Source: Ascarosepion bandense
Lineage: Eukaryota > Mollusca > Cephalopoda > Sepiida > Sepiidae
DNA: 64,000 nucleotides
NCBI GenBank assembly: GCA_037127315.1
Contig: JBBBDQ010000192.1
Location: 5,391,501-5,455,500 of the forward strand
Direction of reading: 5' to 3'
Each line of letters starts with the position of its first letter. The first letter of the stretch is position 1. The translations under genes and the position numbers were made by a program. Below, one piece after another: positions 42,296-54,099 of this stretch. The notes under the pieces are model-generated. The model saw only the letters and a list, made by a program, of their open reading frames with translations, was not told where the DNA came from and ran no database searches.

Positions 42296-43379
42296 TCTCA
42301 AGTAAAACAGATTAATTGACAACAAGCAGCACTTGTAGCAATTTGGTGAGTGCTGATAAATAAGTTACTTATTATCCCATTCCCTCTGCTCTTCTCCCCC
42401 CCCCCTGCTTGTATCGTTTCATTTTCTCTCTTACCATTCTATTTGTTGTTGCCTGACCATATTTTCACCAAAATGTTTTACAAGCATGGATTAATTTCAT
42501 ATGTGAAAAGGAAATACGGAATGCCCAAATATTTTTTAATTGCATCCTCTCTTTTGTCTTTCTTTTGCTCTATCTTTCCAAAGAATTTTTAATGTCATTG
42601 CAGTTTTGTATGCCTTTCAATTTCTGCCTGCCATTTAGTGTTTGTAGCTTGATATCCAGCCAGTAGGTAGGTCTCTCTTTCTTTTGTCGCCACACCTGCC
42701 TCATCTCTCTCCCTATGTTTATTCCATCTATTTTTTCTTTATTCATTTTTTCTAGTCTTCTTACCACCAGACTTTCATTCTTCACATATTTTTTCTTTTC
42801 TTTCACTCTCTCATTTTTTGTAATTTTTTCCTGCTTTATGTCATTACTAGGATATGCATATTGTTAAAAATGATGGCAATTGTTAGAAAGTTTTACATGT
42901 GAGATGCAATGAAACAAATGTCTTGAAACAATGTATTGTGATTCAATAAAGCAGAGATAAAGAATTTACAACTAAAATAGAGGCCAATGAATTGTTTAAT
43001 TAATCTGTTCTCTTTAAATTTTTTAGATGTTCAATCATATCTGTGACTCACTGATTACTCCTGTTATTATTAGGACCTTTAATAAGTTCATTCTGTTTTC
43101 TAACAGATGGCATTCTCAGAACTGCGTGTGTATAGTTTCAGATGTTAACACATCTATAAGGAAGTACTATAAGCAAGCTAAGAAATTCTGTGTATGTCAT
43201 TTTGCTGAAGTGTAACAACTTCATTTTTCATAGTGCTAAACATGTCAGGTTTTATGCCAAAGAAAGTGTCTTTTACTGCACTACTTTATTGAAAAGAAAT
43301 CTGCAGCTGAAGCATGCAGAATTCTTTTTAAGGCTTACAGTGACCATGCTCTGTTGGAAACAACATGCAGAGACTGGTT

Positions 43380-43429
<50 letters not shown>

Positions 43430-43745
43430 TGGGGAAGATGAAATACAAAGAGAAAAAGAGAGGAGTAACCACAAGACAAAGAGAAAGAGAAATAGTGAAA
43501 AGACAAAGAAAGGGAGAAAATAAGAAAATTGAGAAATCGAGAAAAGCAGAAAGGGGGAAAAAGAAGAAAGAGAGAGATAATGAGATCAAGCAAAACAAGA
43601 GAAACAGCACAACAAATACAGAGACAAAGAGAAAAGAACTAGAGAAAAGAGAAAGAAAGACAAAGAAATTGAAAGAGCAAGAAAAGGACAAAGCACAAGG
43701 AAAGGGAGTAGAGAAGAGAGAGAGAGAGAGAGAAGGAAAGTAAGT
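43380..43745. repeat. (GA)n and long polypurine tract
   Basis: A GA run (43380-43426) followed by about 300 bp that is almost wholly A and G on the + strand. The Arg/Glu/Lys-rich and Ser/Leu/Phe-rich frames here are composition artefacts. Confidence 0.93.
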
Positions 43746-44197
43746 AAAAGAGAGATGGGAAAAATGAAAAAATAATTTTTGTAAACAAAAGAGGTATTTA
43801 AAAAAATTAAAAATGTCCATTTTCTTGTTAACTGAATAATTTACAGAAAACAAAATACTATTCAGCCATTTTTGATTTGAGCATCATCCAAAGGATTGTG
43901 GGATAGCAAAGACAAGAGTTGGCTACTCAGTGATAAGGAGGTATTGTGTGTAAAAAATTAATCATTTAAATTATAATGGTTCTTTGAATGGTTTCTTTGT
44001 GTAAGTTGTGAAAAAATTGGTCAATTCTTCATTGAGAGAATTCAGGGAGTGTCTGTAACCTGAATTCAGAAATTTACATTGGGTGGAGTTAAGGACATGT
44101 CATTTTTTTTTCTTACTGAACATCTTTAAGATAGTGCAGATTGTGTATGTTCATTCCTCAATTAAAAAGAGGTTAAAGGTGAAAAGATGTTAAAGGT

Positions 44198-44238
44198 AAA
44201 TAATAATAATAATAATGATGATGATGATGATGATGATA
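44198..44238. repeat. (AAT)n(GAT)n trinucleotide repeat
   Basis: AAT units followed by GAT units. Confidence 0.95.
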
Positions 44239-45116
44239 ATATAAAAAAAAACTAAACAAAACAGTAAATATTTAATTTAAAATATTGGACAAGATAGTAA
44301 AGGTGGGTAAATAAATCATAAACTTAGATTAGTCAGTTATAAGGCTACTATAATTGGGCACCCAGTGAAACTCTTTCTCTTTATGCTGTATCTCTTTAGA
44401 ATATAAACGATCATGGCCCTTCCCAACGTTCTCTTCTCTTTTTGTTGCTTTAAGTAATTCTTGCTTCTTTATAATTCTTTTGTCATTGTGATACTTGTTT
44501 CACTAGCTGTAAATGAATAAATCAGAGTTGTCGAGTATATTATTTACTATTTGTCCCTATTTTTATTGCCTTTGATGTACTCTATGAGTGTTAAATTCTT
44601 CTAAACTTCTTTTATTGTATCTAAAATATTTCAACTGTCTTTTTATGATTTTTATTATTTTTTTCTAGTGCCTATCCTACTTAAAACTTTCTCTTTTTCT
44701 GCATACTCTTTTCATGATATTCTCATCATTCTTTCGCAGAAGCACATTGCTGTTATTTCCAGTTTTTTCTTCATGTATGAAGAAAATCTTCCACACTATC
44801 TGTGATATAGAAGATTAAACAATACCCCAAAATTCAGTACATTTTTCTATATCTTAATACTTTGCTCAGTTTCTGATAAGCATATTTCGCTATATCTATG
44901 CCTCTTCAGATTTCTTAATCATACTTTCCCCCATCTGTTACTATGATAAATTAAATTTTGATGTTCCAGGTATGAAACTTCTTACTACGGACAACCATAC
45001 ACTATTTTCTTACAGTTAACAGTCCTTTCATCTTTCTTTTTTTTTACTACCTTGTCAAATATTTCTTTCAGTTTTTTTTCTGAATTTGATATTAACACAG
45101 TAACATCTGCATAAGA

Positions 45117-45537
45117 CAGTGCTTCTCAAACTTTTTTGTCTGTACTGGAAATGAAAATTTGCTTGCATCACACCAAATTTAAAAATAAAAAACAGAAACA
45201 GAGAGATAAAAACAGAACATTATCATTGAAAACTCTCTTCTCCAATTTGTGGACCCTAGTTATTATATTCTTAATACTTGACATAATGCAAAAATATCAC
45301 AATGATAAAATTGGTCAATAATTATTTATAACTATTTATACTGGGACTCATGCATGCAATTACAAGTAATCCATAGAAATATTTAAAAATTTAAGATTGT
45401 ATTTATTTTTGGCATATGAAATTTTTGAAACCACTTCTTAATCTTTGATTGTCTTTCACTTATTCCACCTCACGTGCTATCTCCTTTCACCACATCTATC
45501 AGGCATGCTGCACTGTAGCACCGTTTGGGAACCACTG
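45117..45537. mobile_element. hAT-type MITE
   Basis: A 421-bp element with ends CAGTGCTTCTCAAACT and its inverted counterpart AGCACCGTTTGGGAACCACTG. This is the CAGTGGTTCTCAAA...TTTGAGAACCACTG signature of hAT non-autonomous elements. It has no coding capacity. The expected 8-bp target duplication is not clear (GCATAAGA before, GATAACAT after), so it may be mutated. Confidence 0.75.
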
Positions 45538-45784
45538 GATAACATGTTAAAGTTACATCTACAATTAATAAATCTTTGTATGTTTTCTAGTCCACCTAGA
45601 ATTATCTCACTGGGCAGATCAAAATAAATCCAGTTGTACTCTTTCTACAGAATGTATAGTTTTCAGTAAGATGCAAACTGTGACTTGGAGGTGCCAAAAT
45701 TAAGCAAGTATGAAACTTTAAATATCTAGCAAGTGTTTTACAGAGGATGAAAAATGTGAGATTGACATCTGAAGATGAATTGAA

Positions 45785-46300
45785 GTAACAATAGATGTCT
45801 TCCAAAAGCTAAGCAAAGTATTAACAAACTGGAAAAACTTGTTAGAAACAATGAAAAGTGTGCTGAACTGTTATGTAATATCAGTATTCCTATATGGCAG
45901 TGAATGCTGGACAATCATCTCACAGATAAAGAAGAGACTTGAAAGATGGTTCTACAGAAAGATGCTGAGGATACCATGGACTGAACATGTTTTAAGGAAA
46001 ATGGAAACAAAAAGGAGACGTCTACTTAGAATCAGAAAGAGATTGAAAGAGCTGAAATTTCTAAGATGCATAATGAGGAAAGCATACTTAGAGAATTTGA
46101 TACTCACAGGATATATTGAAGTGAAGAGCTTCAGAGGATATCAGTGAATAACCTGCCTAATGTGCTTATGTAAATAGTTGGTAGAACAGGGATTAGAAGT
46201 CATAGCAAAAAGACTAACCTTACTAAGAGCTATGAACGACAGGAAGATGTGGAGAGCCATGGTCATCAACACTCTACAGAGACATGGCACACAGAAGAAG
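45785..46300 (+). pseudogene. AP-endonuclease LINE ORF2 C-terminal remnant
   Basis: The frame gives KLSKVLTNWKNLLETMKSVL, then NCYVISVFLYGSECWTI, LERWFYRKMLRIPWTEHVL, KELKFLRCIMRK and LENLILTGYIE. Together these are the YGSExWT...FxRRMLRIPWTxHVxNxxVL...KxLGHIMRxxxLExLxxxGxIEG stretch following the reverse transcriptase of RTE-like or related LINEs. The expected continuation (GRQR...AKDRxxWRAM) appears in another frame around 46240-46290 (RAMVINTLQRHGT). Small deletions break it. It belongs to a different LINE family from the one at 11960. Confidence 0.85.
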
Positions 46301-46454
46301 AATCCCTGTTTCTATTATTCTATATTCACTTAACACATTCTCTATCTACATGCATGCTATTTGTTCTCAGGACATGATAAGAATTATTTGAATATCTTTT
46401 TATCTCCTTCTCTATTTTAAAATATACTTTATTTTTCCATCTTGGTTTATGTAT

Positions 46455-46862
46455 TTTTCTTTTATAAACATTTCACCCCAAACAAGACAGGACTGCTACA
46501 GGTCTGCAGGGGTTTACAGTAAGAGAAAAGAAAAAAAAAGAACAAGGTACAGGGAATGTCAAAGATAGGATAAGAAAAAGATGAGAATCAAGGAGATAGA
46601 AGTGGGCAATTAATGTTGGATTTAAACTTTTGGAGATTGTAGTTATCAGAGAAGCAACTATATGAAAGGAAGTTCCACAGGTGGGAAGTGCAAAAAAAGA
46701 AGCCATTAAAGTAGAAGTGAAATTACATTTGACTGTTTTGATGATAAAAGGGTGAGACCTAGATGCCAATCTAGTAGCATAAGTAAATTCATGTGGTTGG
46801 GGCATCAAAGAGAGAAGCTTGTCAAAGCAGAAGCCATGAAAATATTCCAGGAGTATTAACAT
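46455..46862 (-). pseudogene. LINE 3' fragment, inverted
   Basis: The - strand reads EYFHGFCFDKLLSLMPQPHE, then FTYATRLASRSHPFII and VKCNFTST. It ends with the tail TGTTTGGGGTGAAATG near 46472-46487. It is the same C-terminal series as the LINE at 52410-52985. Confidence 0.85.
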
Positions 46863-46869
46863 TTAGTCT

Positions 46870-48840
46870 TTTCATTTCTTGTTTTACATTTTCTAACTTT
46901 TCTCCACATTGGTACAATACCTTATCTTTATATATGGTGATTGTAATCCTACCTTTGTTGTAGACAATCACCAATGATAATAAAGTGACATCTATTTCCA
47001 GTGTGTCTCTCCTTACTTGCAACACAAATGACTCTCTTCATGTTTCTACATGATATTTGTGGTCTGTGAATTGCCATGCTCTTAGGAAGAATAGAATGAT
47101 GATGATGTTACCCAGAAACCATTTTTAGCTGACTGTTGACTCTTGCAGTTCACCTGCCTAAGTTTTATTCTGCTTCCAATGGCTGCTAACTATCTTCCTT
47201 GTTCAGACTGAGCTGAGACGTGAGAGTGGATTAAATTGCTAATCTTCTGATAGAAAAAATGGATGACTATACTTTGGTATGGATTTTCACAAATAAAAAT
47301 TTGAACTATTTTTCATCCTCTTTCTCTGACTTTGTGAGTCTGTTAAACATTTGGTGTAGGTGATACATGAATCAGTTTGTATGCCAGCACTAATGAGGGT
47401 TTAAAATGGGGTGCAGTGTGGTGTGTACTTGATTGACTTTATCCTTTAGGTTAGAGATGTTGTCCCAACAGTAAAAAACCAAAGTTGTAGGTTTTTCATT
47501 TCCTGGGCAGATGTCTCAGTTAATTGTAGAAATCTGTCACTCTTTGAAGAAGTATTCCTAAAATACGGTTGACTTTGGTAAATCAAGGCTCCAAGTTTCT
47601 CTTTACAGGCAAGATTGGTAGATTTATTTTACTTTATGTAAGTTTTAAGTTTTTCTGGCCTTTTTAGTTTTTCGCTTCTTTAACTTTCATTCCTCATCAT
47701 ACTAGCATTTAGTGATGCACCTATCATGCATGTTGCTTTTTGGTGATCCCCCAAAATCTAAGCTACCAAGAATTTGATGAGTGGCTGATGTTATTACTTC
47801 TACTACTAATGGCATTATTCTCATTATCTTTAATAAAAACTTTTGAATTTTGTTGTATAAATAACCATATAAACCTTGGGCTGAGAAATGAATATAAAAA
47901 ACAGTTTCAGTCTGAAATTGTTTCATTTACACCTGTAAAGACTGTATATGATATGACTCCCTTATTATTATTATTTACATTATAGCATGATGAATAATAT
48001 TTATTGATAATGTTTCATTCACATGTTATATTAGCAGATTATATTGAGATATTAAGTTTATGGTACTTTTGAAGCATAATTTTAAACTGAGTCTTAAAGC
48101 CACTGAAGTGGTTCCCAGATTTAAGAAAGAAAAGATAAATATCTGACTGTGCTATGCAAAAATTGGTTTAAATATTTTAATGGTAGGGAAATGGTTTTTG
48201 AAATAAAGCCTTAAAAGTAAGTGACCATCAGTTGCCCGTTATATTTTGCTTTAAAACACAAGGTAGACAAAAATTTGAAAACTTTCAGAAAAGTTAATCA
48301 CTGAAAAATATTGTATGTAGAGAATTAAATCAGCTCAAAAAAGCATAAAGTCAATTAAGTAAAAAATGAAAGTACATGATTCACTTTAACAGTTTCTATG
48401 CTAAATCCATGACTATTTAAGTGAGCCCACTATTATTTATTTACAGTTGACTGTTGCCAACAATTTTCACTGAAAAAATATTTGTTTAGTTGAGGAAAAT
48501 AAATGAGACATATTTTCTGCTACAATGAATTTTCTCTGACCTAAGCCAGGTGTTAAAAATGAATGACAATCACTGGACAGAGAGTCAATGGAAGAAAATG
48601 GCAAATTTATTGTAAAGGCTGTTTATCCTCAAGGCAATATAATTAAATTTACCTTCTTCATATCTGTCTTTGATAGTTGACACTGATGACAGGGTCAGTA
48701 TCATTATTCACAGTGAGCAGGAAATGAAAAGTTTATCGCATGATAATAATTTTGTTTTTCTATCAATTTCTTTTGACTTTAAGTGACATCAATAAAATTA
48801 AAAGTAAAAACCAATCCAACAAGCTTTATAAGTTGCTGTA
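46870..48840. other. Unassigned region
   Basis: No coding exon recognised; several short open frames without motifs. Confidence 0.35.
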
Positions 48841-48847
48841 CAAACTG

Positions 48848-48900
48848 GATATGCACTCACACACACATGCACACACACACACACACACACACACATGCAC
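48848..48900. repeat. (CA)n microsatellite
   Basis: CA run with two TG interruptions. Confidence 0.95.
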
Positions 48901-49649
48901 AATAGTAATAGCATTTTTAATATAATGAGAACTGTTTACGTAGCCTTGATTTACCATAACAAATTTTAGGCTCATTCAGTCAGTAGTGAGACATTAGTGA
49001 GTCAACTTACTAGGCATCTGTTTATCTTGTGAGATAAATGTAGCTCCCTGTCTGGTTCTTTGGTGGTGAAATCAGTGTCACCTTTCCAGGGTATAAGCCT
49101 GGGCGATGGTATATAGAGGCTATGCACTGCCAAGAGAACATGGCTTCAGTCTCATGCGTGAGCTTATGTAGTGTAAAACTGTTGAATTCTCAAGGAGTGA
49201 AGATTCTTCATGAATTATGCATGTTTTTAGGGAAAACATTTCTGTGCCAAGTCAGTATTTGTAAAATCCAGACTTAGCTCCCCACATGTTCTGAAGTTTT
49301 TCAAAAGTTAAAAACTGCCACTGGCAAGATTAAGAAGAATATGATGAGGCAGATGAGAGTAATCCTTAAAAACAACCTTGTAGAGTAGAAGGGTCACTGA
49401 GATACAAATACTTGGAGGGGACTAAGTCACCATCGCCATAGATGGGCTAGTTTTCAATTAATATGCACACAGATGTATATAAATGGTCAGTAGCCAAATG
49501 ATAACATATGCATTTATATTACAAAACAAATATTTATTTTTAACATAAATATCTTTTCAATATCCTTAATTCAGTGCTGAATATGAGTTTAATTTTTTTC
49601 AATGCATATCCTTTAGAACATAGGTGGTGATCATAGCTCTCCACCAATT

Positions 49650-49857
49650 CCTGTGAATTGTCATGCATTCTTGGGAAAGATTCTAGAAGGGTTTCTCATT
49701 GCTTTCTGTACAGTTTAGAATTCATATTTATCTTTCTTTTAAACTGGTTGTCACGCAAATATAGGAAGCCTGTTCTACCTTGCTATTTAACCCTTCACTG
49801 GAGGGAGAGGAGAATGTTTCATGCTTTTCTCGGGCATTTTGTGAAAGTGAATACAGC
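49650..49857 (-). mobile_element. tRNA-derived SINE, family A, old partial copy
   Basis: Contains diverged body strings in the same order as 20989-21290: CATTGCTTTCTGTACAGT, AACTGGTTGTC, GCTATTTAACCCTTCACTGG, GAAAGTGAATACAG. A younger copy directly adjoins it at 49858. Confidence 0.65.
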
Positions 49858-50190
49858 AGACAGTCAGTTAAGTGCCATACGTGATACATGCTTAGGTGAT
49901 CATATCTTGGAAGAGACACGTATCATGTCACAAAAGAGACATGACAGGTTGAGCAGAAAATTTTCCCACAGTAGGTTGCCATTACTTTCTGTGGTAAACT
50001 GGCTGCCAACCAAAGCTATAGAACTAAATCTGTCTTGCTATTTAACCTATAGCTGGAGAGAGAAGAGATGGGTTCATACCTTTCTCAAGAGTATTTGCAA
50101 GTAAGTGAATGCAACTAATTCAACTGAAATTTGGGGTTAGCAGACTAGGCTGGAATATGAACATAGCTCTCCAGCTCTACTTTCTACACA
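49858..50190 (-). mobile_element. tRNA-derived SINE, family A, copy 4 (diverged)
   Basis: Starts CAGTCAGTTAAGTGCCATAC and follows the family order through AGGTTGCCATTACTTTCTG, CTATTTAACCTATAGCTGG and GCAAGTAAGTGAATGCAA. It has a short internal duplication of the GACACGTATCATG hairpin zone. The tRNA-like head (50140-50190) is decayed. Confidence 0.8.
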
Positions 50191-50404
50191 TTTGAATACT
50201 AATAAACTGAATGTTACATAATGACAATTCCAAATAAAAACTCAGGTAATAACTGTGTATCAGGCTACTGATTTATTGATACTTCCTTGTATATATGCAT
50301 GGAGTATTTGAGGATTTTTTATTTACTAAGCTTATAACACAATGTGACACTGGTGGAATTTTGGTGTTGTGGATTTAAGAATTTGAAGGAATTTGTGAGT
50401 TGAC

Positions 50405-50905
50405 TTAATGCTATAATTAAGTAGATAGATATGGGGTGATAGTATCATTCTGGAAATTTGACAATTGGTATAAAGTTGTTAGGATCTGAAAAATGGTAGG
50501 CTGTAAGGAGTAATCCAGGTTTGTGCATTTTAACATTACCATCAAGTATCCAGGTTGATAATCACCAATAATTTTGTTAATTTTCAAGGATCCTACAATG
50601 GCATTGTTAGATGCTATGAGCTTATTAACATATGTTTTTAGATTTTCAGTGGAATTTCTATTTAGTCTTGGGAATTTTGATTGATCATCGATGAAGTGCT
50701 GTAATTTATTGTGGCAAACTAATTTATCCAAAATTACATAAGTGTTTGATTTATCGGTTTGTCAGATGACTATGTTAGGGTTGTTTTTTAGTTGTTTAAC
50801 AGTAATTGTGAGTTTTGTTGTGATGTTGTGGTAAGTGTTGCGTGGAGAACGGTCTTTCAATTTTTCAGCCTTGAGGAGATTTCTTGAGATCTAGATGGAG
50901 TTTTA
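50405..50905 (-). pseudogene. Penelope-like element reverse transcriptase, N-terminal remnant
   Basis: The - strand gives KLKDRSPRNTYHNITTKLTI, then QTDKSNTYVILDK, CHNKLQHFIDDQSKF and KIIGDYQPGYL. These match the early blocks of PLE reverse transcriptases (xQTDKSNxxVLLDKxDY, IKGDYxPGYxYGNVKxHKxGxPLRPIISQ). The last block is scrambled by frameshifts (LMVMLKCTNL), and an in-frame TGA precedes QTDKSN. The catalytic blocks are absent. Confidence 0.8.
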
Positions 50906-50974
50906 TTGATTTGTGTTCAGAATATAAAACAAACACATGATTTTACACACATACATAAACATAAATAAAGTATT

Positions 50975-51980
50975 TGATATGCAAGTTGATATGGGCAGTG
51001 AAATTACGCTGATATCAAAACATTTCTGGATAAAATTAGGACAACCGAAATTTAAAAAAGCAGCGTATAACTAAACCAATTTGATGAAACAACCATGGGC
51101 ACATTTCAAGGCAATTTTGAAATCAACAAGCATTTTGAAATAATTCCCATTAAAGTTGTATCATGCAAAAAAGATCATGGATTATTAGGGATTGATGTAT
51201 CAAAAGTAGACACAGTGAGACCAATCAATTCCATGGACGCAGAAGAAAATGCAGTAGGATTGTTGAAAGGCTATAAAGCAAGCATTCAACTAAAGGAGAA
51301 CTATCACCCAAAGTGTGCAGAGTCAAGAAAAGTTCCAGTTCATATCCAACCTTTGGTAGTAGCAAAATTAAACAAAATGATACAACAAACCATATTAGAA
51401 AGAGTAACTCAAGGTGGTAGTAATTAGGCATCACCAATAGTAGCGATAAAGAAAGATGATGGACATTTAAGGATATATGGTGATTATAAGATAGGGATAA
51501 ATCACCAGATATGTTTAAACTCGTTTTTGTTGCCAAATATTGAAACTGAAAGCCATGACTTAGCAAAAAAGGAGTATTTACAAAAATTGATCTTAAGTCA
51601 GCATCAAATGGAAATTGATGAGAAATTCAAGGAAATAACTGCAATAAACACCCCTATAAGCTTATTAAGATGGACGCGTCTACAATTTGGAATAAAAATC
51701 TCCAGCCATATTTTGCAAAAAACAATTTAAAGAGTCTTATTAGGAAAGATAAAAAATATGATAATATACCAGAACAATATAAGTGTAGGGGCAAAAACTA
51801 AAGAAGAGTTAAAATATAAAACAATAAATTTTGATGAGATTAAATAAGAGAAGCTTGACAATAAACAAAGAGAAATGTAATTTTGACTATAAGAAGATAT
51901 ATTTAGGATATTAAATATCAAAAGAAGGCCTACCACCTGATAATAGACTAACACAGAAAATAACAGAAATAGCTGCTTCA
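50975..51980 (+). pseudogene. gypsy protease and reverse transcriptase, inactive
   Basis: QVDMGSEITLISKHFW (about 50983-51030) is the retropepsin active-site region, with Met in place of the usual Thr of DTG. MGTFQGNFEINKHFEIIPIK and LLGIDVSKV finish the protease. The reverse transcriptase then reads LNKMIQQTILERVTQGGSN, a stop, and ASPIVAIKKDDGHLRIYGDY. Later come EIDEKFKEITAINTP and LLRWTRLQFGIKISSHILQK. The catalytic YxDD box appears as IIYQNNISVGA, so both aspartates are lost. Multiple stops follow up to the thumb region. Confidence 0.88.
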
Positions 51981-52189
51981 ACAAATAAAAATAATTAGAA
52001 TCCTTTTGGGGGCTGATAAATTTTTATGGTAAGTAAATACGGTGACATAATAAAACCATTTATGCAAAAAAAATAAAAAAAATAAAACAATGAGTTTGAG
52101 TGAACACAGAAGCAAACCATCACTTTTGAAACACTAAAGAATATTCTAAGAAGTAAACCAATAAAGATTTTGATCCCCAAAAAGAAATA

Positions 52190-52410
52190 ACGTTAACTAT
52201 GGATGCAAGTGAGAAGGCAATTGCTGCTGTCCTATCACAAGAACACCCAGTCGTGTACATATCAAGAAGGTTAACGTCAGCAGAAACTAACTACTTGAAC
52301 ATTGAAAAAGAAGCATTAGCAATATTATGGAGTATGGAGAGGGCACAAAACTTTTTGATAAGAAAGAAATTCTTATTAAAATTGGACCACAAAGTATTAA
52401 AATTCATATT
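52190..52410 (+). pseudogene. gypsy RNase H N-terminal part
   Basis: TMDASEKAIAAVLSQEHPVV starts the domain with its first catalytic Asp, followed by YISRRLTSAETNYLNIEKEA, LAILWSMERAQNFLI and LKLDHKVLKFIF. The frame runs straight into LINE sequence at CCHIWSGAP. The gypsy frame resumes after the LINE at about 52985 (SDFNSVH; HVDAL-like). The insertion therefore destroys the domain. Confidence 0.9.
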
Positions 52411-52985
52411 TAACTGCTGCCACATCTGGTCGGGTGCCCCTGCTATTCTCCTCAGGGTTCTTGACAAAATACAGTGAAGAATCTGTAATGTGATTGATAC
52501 CGACTTGGCTGATCACCTGCAGTCACTCTCTCACCGGCGTGACGTGGCTTCCCTGTGCCTCTTCTATAAATACTTTCATGGTTTCTGCTCTGATGAACTT
52601 AAATCACTGGTGCCCCCTAGATGTGAATTTGCACGAGAAACTAGATTGACAACTAGGTCCCACCCTTTTACAGTGAAACAGATGAAATGTAACCGCAGTT
52701 TCTACTCCAACAGCTTCTTTTCTCGCACTTTCCACCTGTGGAATTCCCTTCCACATGCTTGCTTCCCTGATGGCTACAACCTCCAGGAGTTTAAATGTAG
52801 GGTCAATAGACACCTCCTAACACACTAACTCACACCCACTCTCTCCAACTCTCTCCCTATGTACATCCTAAGTCGTCTATCACCCTCCTTTTGACATTTC
52901 CTATACCCAAACGCTCTATGTAACCCCCTGTGCTATAGTGGTAGTGGAATACCTTACTTGGGGTGACATGATTAAAAAAAAAAAA
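52410..52985 (+). mobile_element. LINE 3' fragment inserted in gypsy RNase H
   Basis: Begins CTGCTGCCACATCTGG and carries the C-terminal series DHLQSLSHRRDVASLCLFYK, FHGFCSDELKSLVPP, TRLTTRSHPFTVKQMKCNRS and FHLWNSLPHACFPDGYNLQE, ending RHLLTH with a stop. This is the best-preserved copy of the family in the window. Its 3' end reads ATGTAACCCCCTGTG, then CCTTACTTGGGGTGACATGA, then an A-run. It is 5'-truncated, as usual for LINE insertions. Confidence 0.92.
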
Positions 52986-53284
52986 CCCCAAGAAAAGAAT
53001 TGACAAAAATCACATTGTCAAGGATTTTAAGAGAGACAATAAAAGTCATGGCATCTGATTTTAACAGTGTACATAAAAGGGAACACTATTCCTCATGTAG
53101 ATGCCTTATCAATATTGCAGTGCAAGAATGAAACAGAAGAAAGACAAAAATGCTGAAGATAAAATAATATACTCAGTGTAAACAGATGCACTTTCTATAA
53201 AGAAACTCAAAATAGAAACAAAGCAAAACCCAATATTAAGCAGAATAATAGAGAGAATAAAAAATAATATATGGAGTAATTGTT

Positions 53285-53610
53285 TGATGACAGATTGACC
53301 CTTTAAGGAAACAAAGCCATCACTAGTGATCCCTCCAAACAACATGATGTTGATTGGACATCATCCAACTCTTTCTAAATCCATTCCTCGGATTGACTGA
53401 TGCAGAAACACTCTAAAATGGAGCTTCTGGCACAAATACCAGGCAGTACAGCATGCCATTTACAAATTTCTGGTGGAGTGAATTGCATCATGGTGCTCTT
53501 TTTCTCAGAAATGGTTCATAACTGACCCTACTATACTGTGCAGTTGACAAAATAAAAAATAAAATGTGTGAAATTTTTTAATGGCGACAATTTACCCATC
53601 GCATTCTGTA
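53285..53610 (-). mobile_element. mariner-like element fragment (family M, copy 3)
   Basis: The - strand 5' end reads ACAGAATGCGATGGGTAAAT, the best-preserved inverted terminus of family M. It is followed by GGCATGCTGTACTGCCTGG and a frame with VMLFGGITSDGFVS. This is the (M)VFGxITSDGDVM block of mariner transposases. The 3' half is missing. Confidence 0.78.
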
Positions 53611-53659
53611 ATTTCTTTACCTATTTAAAATCTTTGCCTCAGACTTGAATGTCCCAGTC

Positions 53660-53732
53660 TAACAACAACAACAACAAAAAAAAAAAAAACAAAAACAAAA
53701 AAACAAACAAAAACAAAACAAAAAAAAAAACA
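53660..53732. repeat. A-rich low-complexity (CAA/AAC runs)
   Basis: AACAACAACA followed by A-runs with single C interruptions. Confidence 0.93.
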
Positions 53733-54099
53733 CCAAGAATCAATACCATCATGTTTGTTGTCCCCATTCGACATAAGTACTGTAATAGTTTGGTTATGTT
53801 AAGTAGCATGTTGTTTTATGAGAGGCCATGAAAAACTATCATTAAACTGTTTATACTTCTGCCAGTTGTTTTATTTTTGACAAAATCTGTCAGGGACAAT
53901 GATATGTCTGTAATTTTTTCATGCAGTTCTACTCAACAGGTATTTTCCTCATCCATTATTTATTACAGCACCGACCCATTGACCGAAAGAATAGCTAGAT
54001 GAATATTTCTTTCTTTACAATAAGGCAAGAATTTTACTGCAATAGATCAGTAACCACAAGAAGCAATCATAGTTTAATGAAATCAAATCTATGCAAATA

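Larger units (their letters stand above)
50960..53285 (+). mobile_element. Ty3/gypsy pol remnant, split by a LINE
   Basis: Protease, reverse transcriptase, RNase H and an integrase-linker fragment of one gypsy pol read in order on the + strand. A LINE 3' fragment interrupts it at about 52410-52985, and it is cut short by a mariner relic. No LTRs were found. See the component entries. Confidence 0.85.

Noticed and set aside
43273..43853. Open frames rich in Arg/Glu/Lys (+) and Ser/Leu/Phe (-)
   Set aside because: They are products of the purine-only tract, without domains or codon structure.
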